In this document: positions 51,612-61,189 of the stretch, piece by piece
Numbering within the stretch: position 1 is the first letter of the stretch
Layout of the letters: each line of letters opens with the position of its first letter
Origin: Bin87 sp963663945
GTDB lineage: Bacteria; Chloroflexota; Dehalococcoidia; Lucifugimonadales; UBA3495
Reading direction: 5' to 3'
NCBI GenBank assembly: GCA_963663945.1
Contig: OY760687.1
Span: 2,294,001-2,358,000 of the forward strand
Length of the DNA: 64,000 bases
Made by a program: the position numbers and the translations under genes
The notes under the pieces: model-generated
What the model was told of the DNA's origin: nothing
What the model saw: the letters and a program-made list of their open reading frames with translations, nothing else
The model's database searches: none

Positions 51612-52766
51612 ATGACGCAGTTTCGTCCCGGGCGAGAAGTGATGGTAGTGGGAGTAGGATTGCACGCCTTCGGCAGGTTTCCCGAGCAGGGCCTTTCGGA
51701 TCTGGCGCGGGACGCGGTGGTCGACGCCCTGCGAGACTCGGGAGTGCCGTGGTCAGCAATTCCGGTGGCGTACTTCGGGCACGTGTATTACCACGGCATG
51801 TCGATTGGCGAGACAACGCTGGCGCAGCTTGGGTTGACCGGCGTGCCGATCATCAACGTCGAGAACGCGTGCTCAAGCGGGTCGACGGCGTTCTGGCAGG
51901 CGTACTGGGGGATCACGTCCGGGGTGTTTGACATGGCCCTGGCGTTCGGCGCGGAGAAGGTGCCGGGCGGACCGGTGACGGTGACGGCGGAGAACAGTCC
52001 GGCGCGCTATATCGGCGGCGACCACATGATGGCCGGGTACGCGCTGCGCATGAAGCGATATATGGAGGAAACGGGAGCCCCGCCGTCGGCGCTGGCTCAG
52101 GTGTCCGTGAAGGCGCGGCAGGCGGCGTCGATGAACCCGTACGCGCACCGCAAGGAAACCTACTCGGTGGAGGATGTGCTGAATTCACGCCTGATCGCCG
52201 ACCCACTGACCCTGTACCAATGCTGCCCCACCAGCGAGGGCGGCGCGGCGGCGGTGCTGTGCGCGGCAGATGCGCTGGACACTTACGGTCTGGATCGGAG
52301 TCGGGCTATTCGCGTGGCGGCGGCGGCTTTGACCTCGGGAAATTACAACGGGCGAGGAAGCGACCATTCTGCGTTCAGTCCATACCGCACGGAGCCGGCC
52401 GCGCTACAGGCCTACGAGATGGCGGGGATCGGGCCTGAGGATGTTGACATCGCGCAGGTGCATGACGCAGCGACCATCGGCGAGTTGCAGCAGATCGAGG
52501 CGCTGCATCTGACGCCGTTCGGAGAAGCCTGGCGAGCGACGGAGGAAGGACGGACGGCGTTGGGCGGGGACATACCGGTGAACACCGACGGAGGTCTGCT
52601 GGCCATGGGTCACCCCTTCGGCGCCAGCGGGATCCGCATGGTGCATGAAACGGTCACTCAGCTACGGGGCGAAGCCGGACCGCGGCAGGTGGAAAACGCG
52701 CGGGTCGGCGTGGCGCAGTGCTCCGGAGCCGGGGACGTCACGACGGTGCACATATTGACGCGCTAG
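51612..52766 (+). CDS. Thiolase-like acetyltransferase / SCP-x-type lipid-transfer protein
   Basis: A 384-residue protein from ATG 51612. The active-site Cys is in NVENACSSGSTAFWQAY; late motifs are DVDIAQVHDAATIGELQQIEAL, VNTDGGLLAMGHPFGASGIRM and VAQCSGAGDV. This is the SCP2-thiolase class that acts with a DUF35 protein in CoA-ester cleavage or side-chain degradation. It lies 101 bp after DUF35. Confidence 0.9.
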   Translation: MTQFRPGREVMVVGVGLHAFGRFPEQGLSDLARDAVVDALRDSGVPWSAIPVAYFGHVYYHGMSIGETTLAQLGLTGVPIINVENACSSGSTAFWQAYWGITSGVFDMALAFGAEKVPGGPVTVTAENSPARYIGGDHMMAGYALRMKRYMEETGAPPSALAQVSVKARQAASMNPYAHRKETYSVEDVLNSRLIADPLTLYQCCPTSEGGAAAVLCAADALDTYGLDRSRAIRVAAAALTSGNYNGRGSDHSAFSPYRTEPAALQAYEMAGIGPEDVDIAQVHDAATIGELQQIEALHLTPFGEAWRATEEGRTALGGDIPVNTDGGLLAMGHPFGASGIRMVHETVTQLRGEAGPRQVENARVGVAQCSGAGDVTTVHILTR

Positions 52767-52864
52767 CTTCGTGACCAGGACTGCCACGTTCTCCTCGCAG
52801 CAGCAAAAATTGGATACAGTGGTGGGTTGCGGCGATAGCTTCTGGTCGACAGGTTGAATAGATC

Positions 52865-53149
52865 ATGGCGAATTTCATGATCATGGCGGCGATGAAGGGC
52901 CGGTTCATGTCGGAGCAGGGAAACCTGTACGACAATTTTCAGATGCTGGGGTACATGGAGGGCGCAACGCCCTTCGACGCGGTGTCGGCGTTTTTCGACC
53001 AGCCGAAGTTCCCAATCGTGTGGGCGGACGTGGAGTACATGTGGGCGGAACGGCTGGCGGACGATCCGGCAAACGGACACCACGGCGAATACGAAAAAGT
53101 CTACATCGCGTCGCTGCGGGAGCGTTGGGAGGGCAGTTCACGGAACTAG
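52865..53149 (+). CDS. Hypothetical protein
   Basis: A 94-residue protein with MANFMIMAAMKGRFMSEQG at the start, an aromatic region (FFDQPKFPIVWADVEYMW) and a charged tail. No family recognised. Coding bias looks real and no other frame is better, but it has no clear ribosome site. Confidence 0.5.
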   Translation: MANFMIMAAMKGRFMSEQGNLYDNFQMLGYMEGATPFDAVSAFFDQPKFPIVWADVEYMWAERLADDPANGHHGEYEKVYIASLRERWEGSSRN

Positions 53150-53240
53150 CCGCCGCATGGATGTGAACGATATTCGCGACAGGGTTTGTTGCCGGCCAAC
53201 GGCGTGGGGTCAGGCTCCAACAATCCGGGACGCTAACGAA

Positions 53241-53268
53241 GTAGGGGCGAATGATCATTCGCCCCTAA
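53241..53268. repeat. Dispersed palindrome, copy 2
   Basis: TAGGGGCGAATGATCATTCGCCCCTA is a perfect 26-base palindrome (53242-53267). It sits between convergent genes. See the copies at 41627 and 62010. Confidence 0.7.
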
Positions 53269-53309
53269 ATTATTGGGTTCGCGCGCTGAGCGCCCTCATC
53301 GGCCGGCCA

Positions 53310-54092
53310 TTATACGGAGGCGGCCTTGTCGCGGAGGCGGGTGAACTCGGTGCGGAAACCTTCGGCGAGCGCGCGGCGGTCGGTGCCATGGAGGACGAAG
53401 CGCGCGCCCTGTTCGATCCAGTACTCGGAAAGCTCGGGGGTCTGGTGGTGAACCAGGGTGGGCAGGCCCCTGGCCTCGCACTTGTCGATGATTCCCTTGA
53501 CGGTGGTCTTGTAGACCTCCTGGGCGTAGTCGTCGGGGAAGCCGAGGGAGATGCTCATGTCGTTGGGGCCGACAAAAATGGCATCGATATGGGGCACGGC
53601 CAGCATGGCGTCGAGGTTGTCGACTGCGGCCTGGCTCTCGATGCCGATGATGCAGATGTTGTCCCGGTTGCGGTTGGCGAGGTAATCCTGGCTGGCGTCG
53701 CTGGGGAACGTGCCCGATTCCAAAGCTTCCTCCGCGGCCGCGCCCTTGAGGGGGCGGAACTTGGCGGCCTTGACGACCTCCCGGACCTGGTCAACGGTCT
53801 CGCAGTAGGGAGCGAGGATGCCCTGAGCGCCGGCGTCGATAGCCATGGTGACGTAGTGGGAGTCGGGGATGGGGATGCGGACGATGGGTACCACGCTGAT
53901 GGTGTTGAACATGGTCAGGTAGTCGCCCAACTCGCCGCGGCTGCGGGGGCTGTGCTCAGTGTCGATGATGACGTAGTCGAGGCCAACGCCGTCGAGGATG
54001 GGGATCCAGCGAGGGCTGCGGTTGATGCTGATCATGGTGCCGAAGATACGGCCGCCCTGCTGGAGGGTCTGCTTGAGGTCTGCGCCGCTCAT
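53310..54092 (-). CDS. HpcH/HpaI-family aldolase
   Basis: A 260-residue class II aldolase from ATG 54092 (frame open to 54593). Features: RIFGTMISINRSP, DYVIIDTEHSPRS, APYCETVDQVREVVKAAKFRPLKG, IIGIESQAAVDNLDAM and IDAIFVGPNDMSISLG, matching 4-hydroxy-2-oxoacid aldolases. It cleaves or forms hydroxy-oxoacids using a divalent metal. Confidence 0.92.
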   Translation of the reverse strand: MSGADLKQTLQQGGRIFGTMISINRSPRWIPILDGVGLDYVIIDTEHSPRSRGELGDYLTMFNTISVVPIVRIPIPDSHYVTMAIDAGAQGILAPYCETVDQVREVVKAAKFRPLKGAAAEEALESGTFPSDASQDYLANRNRDNICIIGIESQAAVDNLDAMLAVPHIDAIFVGPNDMSISLGFPDDYAQEVYKTTVKGIIDKCEARGLPTLVHHQTPELSEYWIEQGARFVLHGTDRRALAEGFRTEFTRLRDKAASV

Positions 54093-54448
54093 GGGGTGGA
54101 TTGCTCCTTGCGGTGGGATGTTCTGCGAGTATAGCACGCAGAGAATCGAGTTGATTTGGCTCCCCCAAGTGGGTGTAGCATCAATACTGTGGACCGGCTG
54201 TGTGGTGCGCCGGGGAGGTGGGGACATGGCCGATTTCGCGGTCGCTGGGTTCCTGCTTGCGCAGGAAGGACGGTCCGGTTGGCGGTCGCCGGGTGTCTGG
54301 TTGCCTAGGAACAGCGGTCCGGTTGGAGTAGGCACGAGTCCGGTCTGGGCGGGCCCGACGGGTTGCGGCACCCGTGCGTGGCATGTTGGCGAGCTGGCAG
54401 AGCGGGTGGCGGTCAGGTGTGCTAAACTGCGTCCCAAGTAAAAAGCGA
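54093..54448. other. Intergenic region with hairpin repeats
   Basis: No gene fits here. It holds a family B hairpin TTCCTGC-TTGC-GCAGGAA (54250-54267), two copies of CGGTCCGGTTGG and a likely extended -10 TGTGCTAAACT near 54417 for the downstream exonuclease. Confidence 0.55.
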
Positions 54449-55606
54449 TTGGATCGATTGCGTAATCCGGGGTATTTGTTGCGGAATCAGTATCGATATA
54501 TCGGCGAACAGGGTGAATGGGACACGGTGGCGGAGGAGTTGCGGCAGGCGCCGCGATTGGCGCTCGATACTGAGCGGAATGGCCGGTTCGCATACCGAGA
54601 ACGGATCTGCCTGATCCAGATTTCGGACGGGCGGGACACTTACCTGCTGGACCCGTTGTCGGTTAAGAATCTGGATGTCCTGGGGGACTCGTTGGCGGAT
54701 GACGCGGTGGCAATCGTCATGCACGGTTGCGAAGAGGACGTGCGCTACTTCGACCGCGACTTCGGGTTTACCGTAAACAACCTGTTCGACACCGGGCTGG
54801 CGGCGCGGTTCCTCGGGGTATCGAGGCCCAATCTCGGCGCAGTACTCGAGGAGTTCTGCGGAGTGGGAATCGCCAAGGACCCCAAGCTGCAGGTTTCGCA
54901 CTGGGGCCTGCGGCCGCTATCGGGTCCGGCGCTGGACTACGCAGCCAGCGACGTGCACCACCTGCTGCCGCTGGCGGATGAGTTGACATACCGATTGGAC
55001 AAACTGGGCCGCACGGATTGGGTCCAGGAAGAGTGCGCGCGGATAGAAGCCCTGCGGCATCCACCCGACGAACCATTGGAAACGGCGTTCCGGCGGGTGA
55101 AAGGATGGGAAACGCTCAATCCCCGGGAGGCGGCGGTTCTGCAGGAACTGTACGCGTTTCGCGACGGCAAGGCTTGCGCCTGGGATGTTCCGCCGACGCA
55201 GGCCGCAAGCAACGGCGACATGCTGGAACTGGCGCAGTGCAGCGGCAGCCCCCCACGAGGAATCGGCGGGATGTTGGCGTCCCGTTGTTTTGGTGAGCTG
55301 CTGGAGGCGCTCGAACGGGGAATGACCGGCCCCGAGACGCCGAAACCGCCCAGGTCGGACCGGGGCGCCGAAACGTGGACGCCTGATAGCCGGGAGCGGC
55401 TCAAGACCTTGAAGCAGTGGCGAACGGGATTGAGCCAGGATCTGGGATTGGCGATCAGCCATATCTGGCCCACGCCCAGCCTGGAAAGGATCGCGTTGAG
55501 GCCGGACCGGATCGGCCGCGAACTGGAAGGTGGGGACGGAGAAGTGCGGGAGTGGCAGCGGGATGAGTTCGGGGAAGGGTTGTCTAGGGTCGTGAGCGGC
55601 GCGTAA
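54449..55606 (+). CDS. RNase D-like 3'-5' exonuclease with HRDC domain
   Basis: About 385 residues from TTG 54449; the frame is open to 54374, so the start is uncertain. DEDD-type motifs: ALDTERNG (D, E), HGCEEDVRYF (D) and YAASDVHHLLPL (Y-x3-D). An HRDC-like part follows (LNPREAAVLQELYAFRD). RNase D trims tRNA and other RNA 3' ends. A terminator follows the stop. Confidence 0.88.
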   Translation: MDRLRNPGYLLRNQYRYIGEQGEWDTVAEELRQAPRLALDTERNGRFAYRERICLIQISDGRDTYLLDPLSVKNLDVLGDSLADDAVAIVMHGCEEDVRYFDRDFGFTVNNLFDTGLAARFLGVSRPNLGAVLEEFCGVGIAKDPKLQVSHWGLRPLSGPALDYAASDVHHLLPLADELTYRLDKLGRTDWVQEECARIEALRHPPDEPLETAFRRVKGWETLNPREAAVLQELYAFRDGKACAWDVPPTQAASNGDMLELAQCSGSPPRGIGGMLASRCFGELLEALERGMTGPETPKPPRSDRGAETWTPDSRERLKTLKQWRTGLSQDLGLAISHIWPTPSLERIALRPDRIGRELEGGDGEVREWQRDEFGEGLSRVVSGA

Positions 55607-55614
55607 ATGAAAAT

Positions 55615-55641
55615 CAGGCGTCCGCAAAGAGCGGACGCCTG
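55615..55641 (+). terminator. Terminator of the RNase D-like gene
   Basis: CAGGCGTCCGC/GCGGACGCCTG with loop AAAGA, eight bases after the stop, followed by GTCGTT. Confidence 0.7.
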
Positions 55642-55802
55642 GTCGTTGCTGGGCTCAAATCCGAAACGGGGATCGTTTTCGATGCCACGCCAGCCGCGGC
55701 AGCGCCCCGGCCGCGGATCGCGGCAGAACGCTGGTTACACAGACGAGATTGCCGCGTCGTGCACCCGATGACGTAGCTGACGGCCGGGACCGACGCCTTG
55801 GG

Positions 55803-56885
55803 TCAGGCGCCGAAGGTCATCAGCTCCTCGCAGAAGAGGGCGGTGTTCACGAGGTCGGGGACGACTACGTACTCGTCGATGGTGTGCATCAGGTTGGTGG
55901 ACATACCGACCACGACGCTTTCGATGCCGTGAAGGCGGAACACGTTTCCGTCGGTGCCGCCGCCGGAGGGGCGGATGTCAGGGTTCAGTCCCATGTCACG
56001 CATGACGCGGGTGACGAGCTGCGCGGTGGCTTCGTTGGGATCCAGGCGATACATCTGGAACATCATTTCCAGGTTTTCGTTGATCTCAGCCTCGGTGTAG
56101 CGGCCGCGGATGGTATCGACGGCAGCGACGAGTTGCATGCGCAGGATCTCCAGGGATTCCATGTTCATGCTGCGGAACTCGCCGGACACGGTGGCCTCTG
56201 AAGGCACAGCATTGCGCACGGTGCCGCCGGTGATGGTGCCCACGTTGAAAGTGGTCTCCTGGTCGATGCGTCCCTGGGGAAGCTCGGCGATGATATCGCT
56301 GGCGATAAGGATGGCAGACAGGCCCTTCTCCGGTTCGACGCCGGCGTGGGCGCCGCGGCCCTTGATATCGATATCGAAGGCCATATAGGTGGGGCTGCCG
56401 CCGGTAATGGTGTTGACCGGACCGTTGCCGTCGAAGACGACAGCCTCGGTGCTGCTGATCATCGAGAAGTCGAGGTTCGATGCGCCGACGAGTCCGATCT
56501 CCTCGCCACGGGTGAGGACGACCTGCACCGGGCGGCGGGGGCGGCCATCTTCGTGCACTGCCTGGAGCGCTTCGAGAATCGCAGCGACGCCGGCCTTGCA
56601 GTCGCCTCCGAGAATGGTGTTGCCATCGGACGTGACGCGGTCGCCAACAACCTGGGGTTTGATGCTGCGGCCGGGGTCCACGGTGTCCATGTGGGCGGAG
56701 AGCAAGAGAGGGCTGTCACCTTCCTCGCGGGCAATGACGTTGCCGTGCTCGTCGCGGGCAACCTGGAATCCGAGGTTGGACAGCCGATCCGAGACGTGGA
56801 GGGCGACATCCCACTCCTCACCCGAAGGGCTATCGATACGGACCAAGTCGCAGAAGTCGTTGATCAATCGTTCCTGGTTAGGCAT
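55803..56885 (-). CDS. M20-family metallopeptidase (peptidase T-like)
   Basis: A 360-residue protein from ATG 56885 with GAGGAG upstream. Metal motifs: LLLSAHMDTVDPG (His, Asp), GGDCKAGVAAILEA (Asp), VVLTRGEEIGLVGA (Glu-Glu), VFDGNG and C-terminal NLMHTIDEYV (His). The lid domain contains KGRGAHAGVEPEKGLSAI. It fits the PepT/DUF-type di- or tripeptidase clade and is distinct from the tandem M20D pair at 33-36 kb. Confidence 0.92.
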   Translation of the reverse strand: MPNQERLINDFCDLVRIDSPSGEEWDVALHVSDRLSNLGFQVARDEHGNVIAREEGDSPLLLSAHMDTVDPGRSIKPQVVGDRVTSDGNTILGGDCKAGVAAILEALQAVHEDGRPRRPVQVVLTRGEEIGLVGASNLDFSMISSTEAVVFDGNGPVNTITGGSPTYMAFDIDIKGRGAHAGVEPEKGLSAILIASDIIAELPQGRIDQETTFNVGTITGGTVRNAVPSEATVSGEFRSMNMESLEILRMQLVAAVDTIRGRYTEAEINENLEMMFQMYRLDPNEATAQLVTRVMRDMGLNPDIRPSGGGTDGNVFRLHGIESVVVGMSTNLMHTIDEYVVVPDLVNTALFCEELMTFGA

Positions 56886-57098
56886 GGGCGCTCCTCGCTG
56901 GTCGAACAGTGCAATATCGGTATGTTTCGGTTTTCGCGACCGTGATTGCGAAACAAGGCGCAAACCGGTCGGCCCGACGTTAAATGTCGCGAAACGGATC
57001 TGGACGCCGTTCCGATGCTGGCGGTGGTAGAACCCGGCGGGCCTGAGTTTTGCTTCCCGGTTGCCTATTATATCGTGGGTAACTAGAATTATGAGGCC

Positions 57099-57557
57099 AT
57101 GCCAGGGGAGTTCAACATACGCCAGGCCGGGATCGACGACTGCGACACCATTACCAGATTCAACGCGGCGATGGCGCTGGAATCTGAAGGGATATCGCTG
57201 GACCGGGCGACGCTGCGGGCAGGGGTCGACGCCGCGTTGGCGGATGAGCTGAAGGCGTTTTACCTGCTGGCCGAAGCCGGCGTCGAACCGTTGGGTCAGC
57301 TGATGGTCACCACGGAATGGAGTGACTGGCGCAACGGATGGATCTGGTGGATCCAGTCAGTTTATGTCAAGCCGGAAGCGCGGCGGCAGGGAGTGTACAG
57401 CAGGCTGTACCAGAGGCTAACGGATATGGCAAACGCGCGGGACGACATACGCGGCATGCGGCTGTACGTGATGCGGGAAAACTGGGGGGCCAAACGCACA
57501 TACGAATCCCTGGGCATGAGCCACTCCGAATACGATCTGTACGAAACGGAGTTGTAA
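57099..57557 (+). CDS. GNAT-family N-acetyltransferase
   Basis: A 152-residue protein with the acetyl-CoA motif WIQSVYVKPEARRQGVYSRLYQRL, where the pyrophosphate loop reads RRQGVY. It ends in YVMRENWGAKRTYESLGMSHSEYDLYE, the usual C-terminal helix and strand. Substrate unknown. Confidence 0.9.
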   Translation: MPGEFNIRQAGIDDCDTITRFNAAMALESEGISLDRATLRAGVDAALADELKAFYLLAEAGVEPLGQLMVTTEWSDWRNGWIWWIQSVYVKPEARRQGVYSRLYQRLTDMANARDDIRGMRLYVMRENWGAKRTYESLGMSHSEYDLYETEL

Positions 57558-57675
57558 GCCTCCCGAGAGAGTGGCGACGCAGAGGTTCACGGCCAGAACC
57601 GTTCCGCTCAGGCGGACCAACAGCCGGGATGCTTGAGAGTCTTGACGAAACAATGGCGGTCAGCAGGCAGACGAT

Positions 57676-58728
57676 ATGACCACGGGCGGCGACTTACCCA
57701 CGGAATTTCACTATACGGCGCGGGGACAACTGGCCCTCAGGGCGGGCCAACTGCACGCTGCGATCGACGATTTCAACCACGCGCTTGGACTCAACGACGA
57801 ATTCGCACCGGCCTACTACTACCGTGGACTGGCATACCGGAATGGCGGTGACCTCAACCAGGCGATCGCAGACTACACGCGGGCGATAGTCGCTGACCCC
57901 GATTACCCGGTGCCATATTACGCGCGGGGCGTGGTCAGGAGGCACCTAGGATTTTACGAGGACGCGATCAGCGACTATTCGGCGGCGATCGAGCTGGAAC
58001 CGGACGATCCCGACTATTACTATGCGCGCGGCGTGGCGCGGATTTCGCTGGGGCGGTATCAGGAAGCCATCGCCGACTTCCTGGTCTGCACGCGGATCAA
58101 CCCTGAGCACGCCAACGCCCAATACAACCTGGGTATCGCGTACCGGGACTCGGGCGACCGGGAAACAGCCCTGTCCTACTACAACCGCGCGATCGAACTG
58201 CGGCCCGGGGAACCAGACTACCGGTATGCGCGGGGCAACCTGTACAGCGACCGCCGGGATTACGATGCGGCGATAGCCGATTATGACGCAGCCATCGAGA
58301 TGGTGCCCACGTTTGCCAACGCGCTGTACAACCGGGGCATTGCCAAGCGCAACCGAGGAGAACCGACCGAAGCCATCGCCGATTTTGACCTGGCGCAGGG
58401 GTGCGGCATGGATACGGCTACGCTGCACCACAACCGGGGTGTGGCGCGGGCGGACCTGGGCGATCACGACGCCGCGATTGCGGAGTATGAAATCGCCATC
58501 GAAAAGAACGCTGAGCTGGCCGGCGTTTGGCTGTCAATGGGCAACTCCAAGGCAGCGCTGGGAGACTACGCGACGGCCGTGGCAGCATTCGGCAAAGCGG
58601 TGGATCTCAACTCCAACCTCGCTGAGGCATACCGCGGTCGAGGTCTGGCCAACCGCGCGTTGGGCAACGAAGACGCGGCAGCAGCAGACCTGCTTGAGTA
58701 CGCGCGGCGCACGGGCGCAACCGCATGA
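57676..58728 (+). CDS. Tetratricopeptide-repeat protein
   Basis: A 350-residue protein made almost wholly of about ten TPR units, each with the pattern A-x-Y-x-R-G-x-A and D-A-I-A-D-Y-x-x-A-I-E. No signal peptide or membrane helix is seen. It is probably a scaffold. Its stop overlaps the next gene start in ATGA. Confidence 0.9.
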   Translation: MTTGGDLPTEFHYTARGQLALRAGQLHAAIDDFNHALGLNDEFAPAYYYRGLAYRNGGDLNQAIADYTRAIVADPDYPVPYYARGVVRRHLGFYEDAISDYSAAIELEPDDPDYYYARGVARISLGRYQEAIADFLVCTRINPEHANAQYNLGIAYRDSGDRETALSYYNRAIELRPGEPDYRYARGNLYSDRRDYDAAIADYDAAIEMVPTFANALYNRGIAKRNRGEPTEAIADFDLAQGCGMDTATLHHNRGVARADLGDHDAAIAEYEIAIEKNAELAGVWLSMGNSKAALGDYATAVAAFGKAVDLNSNLAEAYRGRGLANRALGNEDAAAADLLEYARRTGATA

Positions 58729-59558
58729 CGGTCGTGGACTCGTGGCACGGGCTGCGCGCCGGCGATCAGGTCGGCAACTTGGAATACGTGGTTGACGAGC
58801 CGGCGCTGGCGCAGTACCGGAAACTCGTGGGCGTCGGCGGTTGCTTCCCCAACCTGATGGCGGAAGACTGCCGGGCGTTGCTGGCAGCGCGCGCTCCCGG
58901 GGAAACGCTGACCACGGTTTGGCAACGACTGGATTTCATGCGACCCCCGATCCTCGGCCGGCGCATCCAGGTGGGCGGATGGCTGAAGGAAGTGCGGCAC
59001 ACGCGCGACCGGATCTGGATTCGAGCGGCGGCGTTCGCTGTGGACGAGATCGGGACGGAGATCCTGCGGTCTGAAGCCGCATTCGAAATGGGGCGTGAGT
59101 ACCCTCAATGCGGTCCAATCGTTGAGGTCGCCCCGATGACATCATCGGTCAACGGCTTGGTCGCTGGCCGGGCCGGCGACAGCGGCCACCTGGGGAAACT
59201 GCGCCTGCCCGGTCAGGATGTGTTGGACGGCTACCGCAACCTGGCGAACGCGATGGTTGGCGCCGAGACGCCCGGGGACGAGAACGGCCCGACTGCGATT
59301 GCGGCAGGATGGCTGGAAGCCATCCTGGGCGGGGATTTCGGCGAGGATTTTCGATGGGGCGGCCAACTGTCGATTGCTTATCACGGGGCAATATGGCCGG
59401 GCTCTGAGCTGCGATGCGATGGAGTTGTGCTCGGCCACGACACGGATGTCAGCGGCGTGGACACCCGGCGGGTGGTGATGTCGGTTCGGGATGCCGCCGA
59501 CCGTCGGGTGACGACAGCAGAAGCCGTGGTAAAGTCGCCGAGTCCGCTACTCCAATGA
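58725..59558 (+). CDS. Double-hotdog (MaoC-like) protein
   Basis: A 277-residue protein with two apparent hotdog folds. The first contains VWQRLDFMRPPILGRRIQVGGWLKE and the second QLSIAYHGAIWPGSELRCDGVVLG, a layout seen in MaoC-like hydratases or acyl-CoA-binding proteins. Family assignment is inference from strand patterns. It is coupled to the TPR gene. Confidence 0.6.
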   Translation: MTVVDSWHGLRAGDQVGNLEYVVDEPALAQYRKLVGVGGCFPNLMAEDCRALLAARAPGETLTTVWQRLDFMRPPILGRRIQVGGWLKEVRHTRDRIWIRAAAFAVDEIGTEILRSEAAFEMGREYPQCGPIVEVAPMTSSVNGLVAGRAGDSGHLGKLRLPGQDVLDGYRNLANAMVGAETPGDENGPTAIAAGWLEAILGGDFGEDFRWGGQLSIAYHGAIWPGSELRCDGVVLGHDTDVSGVDTRRVVMSVRDAADRRVTTAEAVVKSPSPLLQ

Positions 59559-59651
59559 GCCGGGCGCCTGGTACCTGAGCAGCGGCGAGCATGCCGGCAC
59601 ACGGCAGGCAGCCGATGCTGGACAACCAGGCAACATCACAACGGAGGACAT

Positions 59652-60401
59652 ATGCAGCAACGTGAAGCGCCGAACGTACCCGTGCCGGAGAACTGGCAGA
59701 GGGGCCTGGCGATCGTGGCCCACCCGGACGACCTCGAGTACGGAGGGGCAGCGGCGATCGCCAAGTGGACCGCGCAGGGAAAGCGCATCACGTACGTCAT
59801 GGTGAGCCGAGGCGAGGCCGGGATCGACAGCATGCACCCTTCGGAGGTTGGGCCGCTGCGAGCGCAGGAAGAGATCAACGCGGCGCGAGTCGTCGGCGTG
59901 GACACGGTGGAATTCCTCGACCACACGGACGGAATCATAGAGTACGGTTTACCGCTGCGTCGGGACCTCAGCCGAATGATCCGCAAGCACAAGCCGGATG
60001 TGGTGCTCACCATCAACCACCAATTGCAGTTTTTCAGCGGGCATCTGAACATGGCGGACCACCGGTGGGTGGGGCTGGCGGTATTCGACGCGGCGCGTGA
60101 CGCCGGCAACCGCTGGATATTTCCGGAGCTTCTGGATGAGGGGCTTGAGCCCTGGAACGAGGTGCGTTTCGTGACGGTATTCGGGTCGACCGTGCCGTCG
60201 CACGCCGTGGACGTTTCTGACCACTGGGAGACGGGACTGGCGTCGCTACGGGAACACAAGGCCTATCTGGACAATCTCGGCGACGTGGGAAACAGTCCGT
60301 TCGAGTTCCTGACCGCCCATGCTCGGGGAGCGGGAGCGGGCTTCGGCTGCCGCTACGCTGCATACGCAGAGCTGGTGCTGATCAACGAGTCTTTCGGGTA
60401 A
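59652..60401 (+). CDS. PIG-L-family deacetylase
   Basis: A 249-residue zinc deacetylase. The metal motif AIVAHPDDLEYGGA is near residues 20-33, and a second His is in FFSGHLNMADHRWVGLAVFD. Relatives remove acetyl groups from GlcNAc-type sugars or mycothiol precursors. It starts 13 bases after GGAGG. Confidence 0.9.
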   Translation: MQQREAPNVPVPENWQRGLAIVAHPDDLEYGGAAAIAKWTAQGKRITYVMVSRGEAGIDSMHPSEVGPLRAQEEINAARVVGVDTVEFLDHTDGIIEYGLPLRRDLSRMIRKHKPDVVLTINHQLQFFSGHLNMADHRWVGLAVFDAARDAGNRWIFPELLDEGLEPWNEVRFVTVFGSTVPSHAVDVSDHWETGLASLREHKAYLDNLGDVGNSPFEFLTAHARGAGAGFGCRYAAYAELVLINESFG

Positions 60402-60469
60402 CCAGGGCAAGGACATGCACAACGGAACGTGGTTGGATTCAACTGGCTGACCACGGGGGAGAAACCGAC

Positions 60470-61123
60470 ATGGCGGGATTCAGCGAGCAATTGCGGGCGG
60501 AGGCGGAGCCGATTTGGCAGGCGATATTCCGGCATCCGTTCCTGCGCGAGATAAAGGAAGGAACGCTGCCTTTGGAAACCTTCCAATATTACCTGGGGCA
60601 GGACTATCACTACCTCGAGGGGTTTGGCCGGGCCGTGGCCATGACGCTGGCCAAAGCGCCGGACGCGGGTCTGCTGCAGGAGTTGGCGCACCGGGTAATG
60701 ACGCCCGTGGAACGGCCCCTGCATCACCTGCTGATCGAAGCGGCAGGGCTGACCATGCCGGAGGTTGAGGGCGCAACCAGATCACCCACGAACACGGCTT
60801 ATGTAAACCACATGCTGGTGACCGCGGAGATGTACGGGTTGGGCCCGACAGCGGCGGCGCTGCTGCCCTGCCCATGGACGTATCATCTGCTGAAGGACGA
60901 AGTGGGGCAGTCTGAACACCCGTTGTACGGGCAATGGACGCGGTTCTACGTGGAAGGGTTCCTGCAGTCGAGCGTGGACGCCTGGACGGGGTTCGTCGAC
61001 GAGATGGCAGAACGGGTCGGCGATCAGGAGAGGGAGGCGATGCGATACGCGTTCATGGCGAGCAGCCGGTACGAGTACATGTTCTGGGACGCCGCATACC
61101 GGCGCGAGGCGTGGCCGGTGTAA
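60470..61123 (+). CDS. tenA: TenA-family thiaminase II-like protein
   Basis: A 217-residue helical protein: IWQAIFRHPFLREIKEGTLPLETFQYYLGQDYHYLEGF, then AAALLPCPWTYHLL with the catalytic Cys, and a late Glu in RYEYMFWDAAYRREAW. TenA recovers the pyrimidine of degraded thiamine. Many thiamine-dependent enzymes in this window make that fitting. Confidence 0.93.
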   Translation: MAGFSEQLRAEAEPIWQAIFRHPFLREIKEGTLPLETFQYYLGQDYHYLEGFGRAVAMTLAKAPDAGLLQELAHRVMTPVERPLHHLLIEAAGLTMPEVEGATRSPTNTAYVNHMLVTAEMYGLGPTAAALLPCPWTYHLLKDEVGQSEHPLYGQWTRFYVEGFLQSSVDAWTGFVDEMAERVGDQEREAMRYAFMASSRYEYMFWDAAYRREAWPV

Positions 61124-61189
61124 GTAACGCCAGTGGCGCCGAGACGGTGTCTCCCGGAGTCAACCGACGAACATTCGGGGAGGATTTAC